Assembly: GCF_963678635.1 (NCBI RefSeq)
Contig: NC_087069.1
Span: 29,242,776 to 29,306,775, forward strand
Source of the DNA: Symsagittifera roscoffensis
Taxonomy: Eukaryota; Xenacoelomorpha; Acoela; Convolutidae
DNA length: 64,000 nt
Reading direction: 5' to 3'
Positions 63,258 to 64,000 of this stretch are shown here, in pieces; positions within the stretch are counted from its first letter, which is position 1; every line of letters begins with the position of its first letter. A program made the translations under genes and the position numbers. The notes under the pieces were generated by a model. The model was given only the letters and a program-made list of their open reading frames with translations. It had not been told where the DNA came from and made no database searches.

Positions 63258-64000
63258 AAAAGGGCTGTTGCATAAAACCCGTTGATTCTGTATATTATAT
63301 TCCGTACTTATTCATTTGAAATAACATGTTTTCAAATGAAGACACTTGTGAGCACTCCATCGTTTTTCTATTCCTTAGAACTTACGAAATAAATGTTCTT
63401 TCAATAGAAGTTACCAATAAATCTTTTCAAATTACCGATTGTTCAATAGTCTTTGATAAGGTGTAATAACGTCTACCAGGACAGACCCACTGGATGTGGT
63501 CACAATAGGGGTACCCCCAATGATTTCAGCGATCGAAGATCTAGCTACTCCTCCCAATTTAAGCTTTGGGCGTGAACCTGCAAATCGATATGATTCCAAA
63601 AAAGATCATATCAGAAGCCTCTAAGATGGCCACAGTGTTTCTTTAGCCCCACGGACGCCCAATCTCAACATTCCGCGATAGACATGACTTCGATGGAGCA
63701 TGGGCTTGATTTGGATTCAGTCGCTAACATCATAGACGTTGTGAGAAAACCTCTGTAGGTGCAAAAGGCGAAGAAGAGTTCGCAAAAAGCAGGAGAGAAT
63801 AGTCAAAAACTATTATAAAAGAAGATTTTTCTCTTCTAAAACCTTAGGGTTTATTGTTGCTTGTTAACAAAAATAATAGTCAGCATAAAACGCTACATAT
63901 TTTAGAAAAATTTTGCCTGCTCTTTTGTTGTAGTGCCCAACTAATCAAAAGATTTTGTAAGGAGAATACGCCTGTTGTAGATGCTAAACGTTGTCTGAGA
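63258..64000 (+). other. Possible decayed coding sequence after the transposase
   Basis: 63440-63800 has higher GC than its surroundings and, in one plus frame with stops, reads FFSPTDAQSQHSAIDMTSME then GLDLDSVANIIDVVRKPL. This looks like degraded protein-coding sequence, but I recognise no family. The final 200 bp are AT-rich. Confidence 0.3.

Overview
The window is a stretch of AT-rich nuclear DNA from an animal, almost certainly an invertebrate. There is no dense operon-like coding. The clear host coding segments carry introns with GT..AG signals, and most of the rest is decayed mobile DNA and tandem repeats. I cannot place the phylum. Polinton, Ty3/Gypsy, non-LTR, hAT and Tc1-like elements together fit many invertebrates.

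Host genes are few. At 5252-7490 (+) lie the last two exons of an unrecognised gene. They join in frame across a phase-1 intron and encode a long disordered, Ser-rich tail with several tyrosine docking motifs, followed by a poly(A) signal. At 39846-40121 (-) lies an exon encoding a 3CxxC zinc-binding domain of the ZAR1 type. A decayed second copy of that exon lies at about 38510-38790 (-). The 5' exons of both genes are outside the window or not recognisable.

Mobile elements fill the rest. In order they are: a broken non-LTR retrotransposon (3305-4862, -); a Ty3/Gypsy remnant (about 13410-14500, +); a rearranged Polinton/Maverick remnant of about 10 kb (14690-24780) with PolB, packaging-ATPase fragments, integrase, three virion-type genes and a protease; a second non-LTR element (25745-27960, +), whose distal part was copied with its flank by a 2.26-kb tandem duplication (27139-31654); a full-length but inactivated Ty3/Gypsy element with both LTRs (40673-47857, -); two Tc1-like foldback elements (48509-49065, about 49400-50088); a palindrome-rich repeat family (55.2-62.6 kb); and a broken Tc1/IS630-like transposase (62793-63257, +). 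A MITE with hAT-type termini (CAGGGGCGGAT and 8-bp target duplications) occurs at least seven times. One copy is split by the full-length Gypsy element, and another sits next to the 3' splice site of the ZAR1-like exon.

Tandem arrays include a 22-bp TCGA-rich satellite (33225-35175) with a higher-order period near 262 bp, 20-bp arrays (27961-28365, 30221-30612), a 32-bp minisatellite (51672-52425) and a GT microsatellite. Nothing here forms a working operon or pathway. The most informative signals are the nested insertions with intact target-site duplications, the duplicated ATPase region in which different copies lost different Walker A residues, and the ZAR1-like exon pair.
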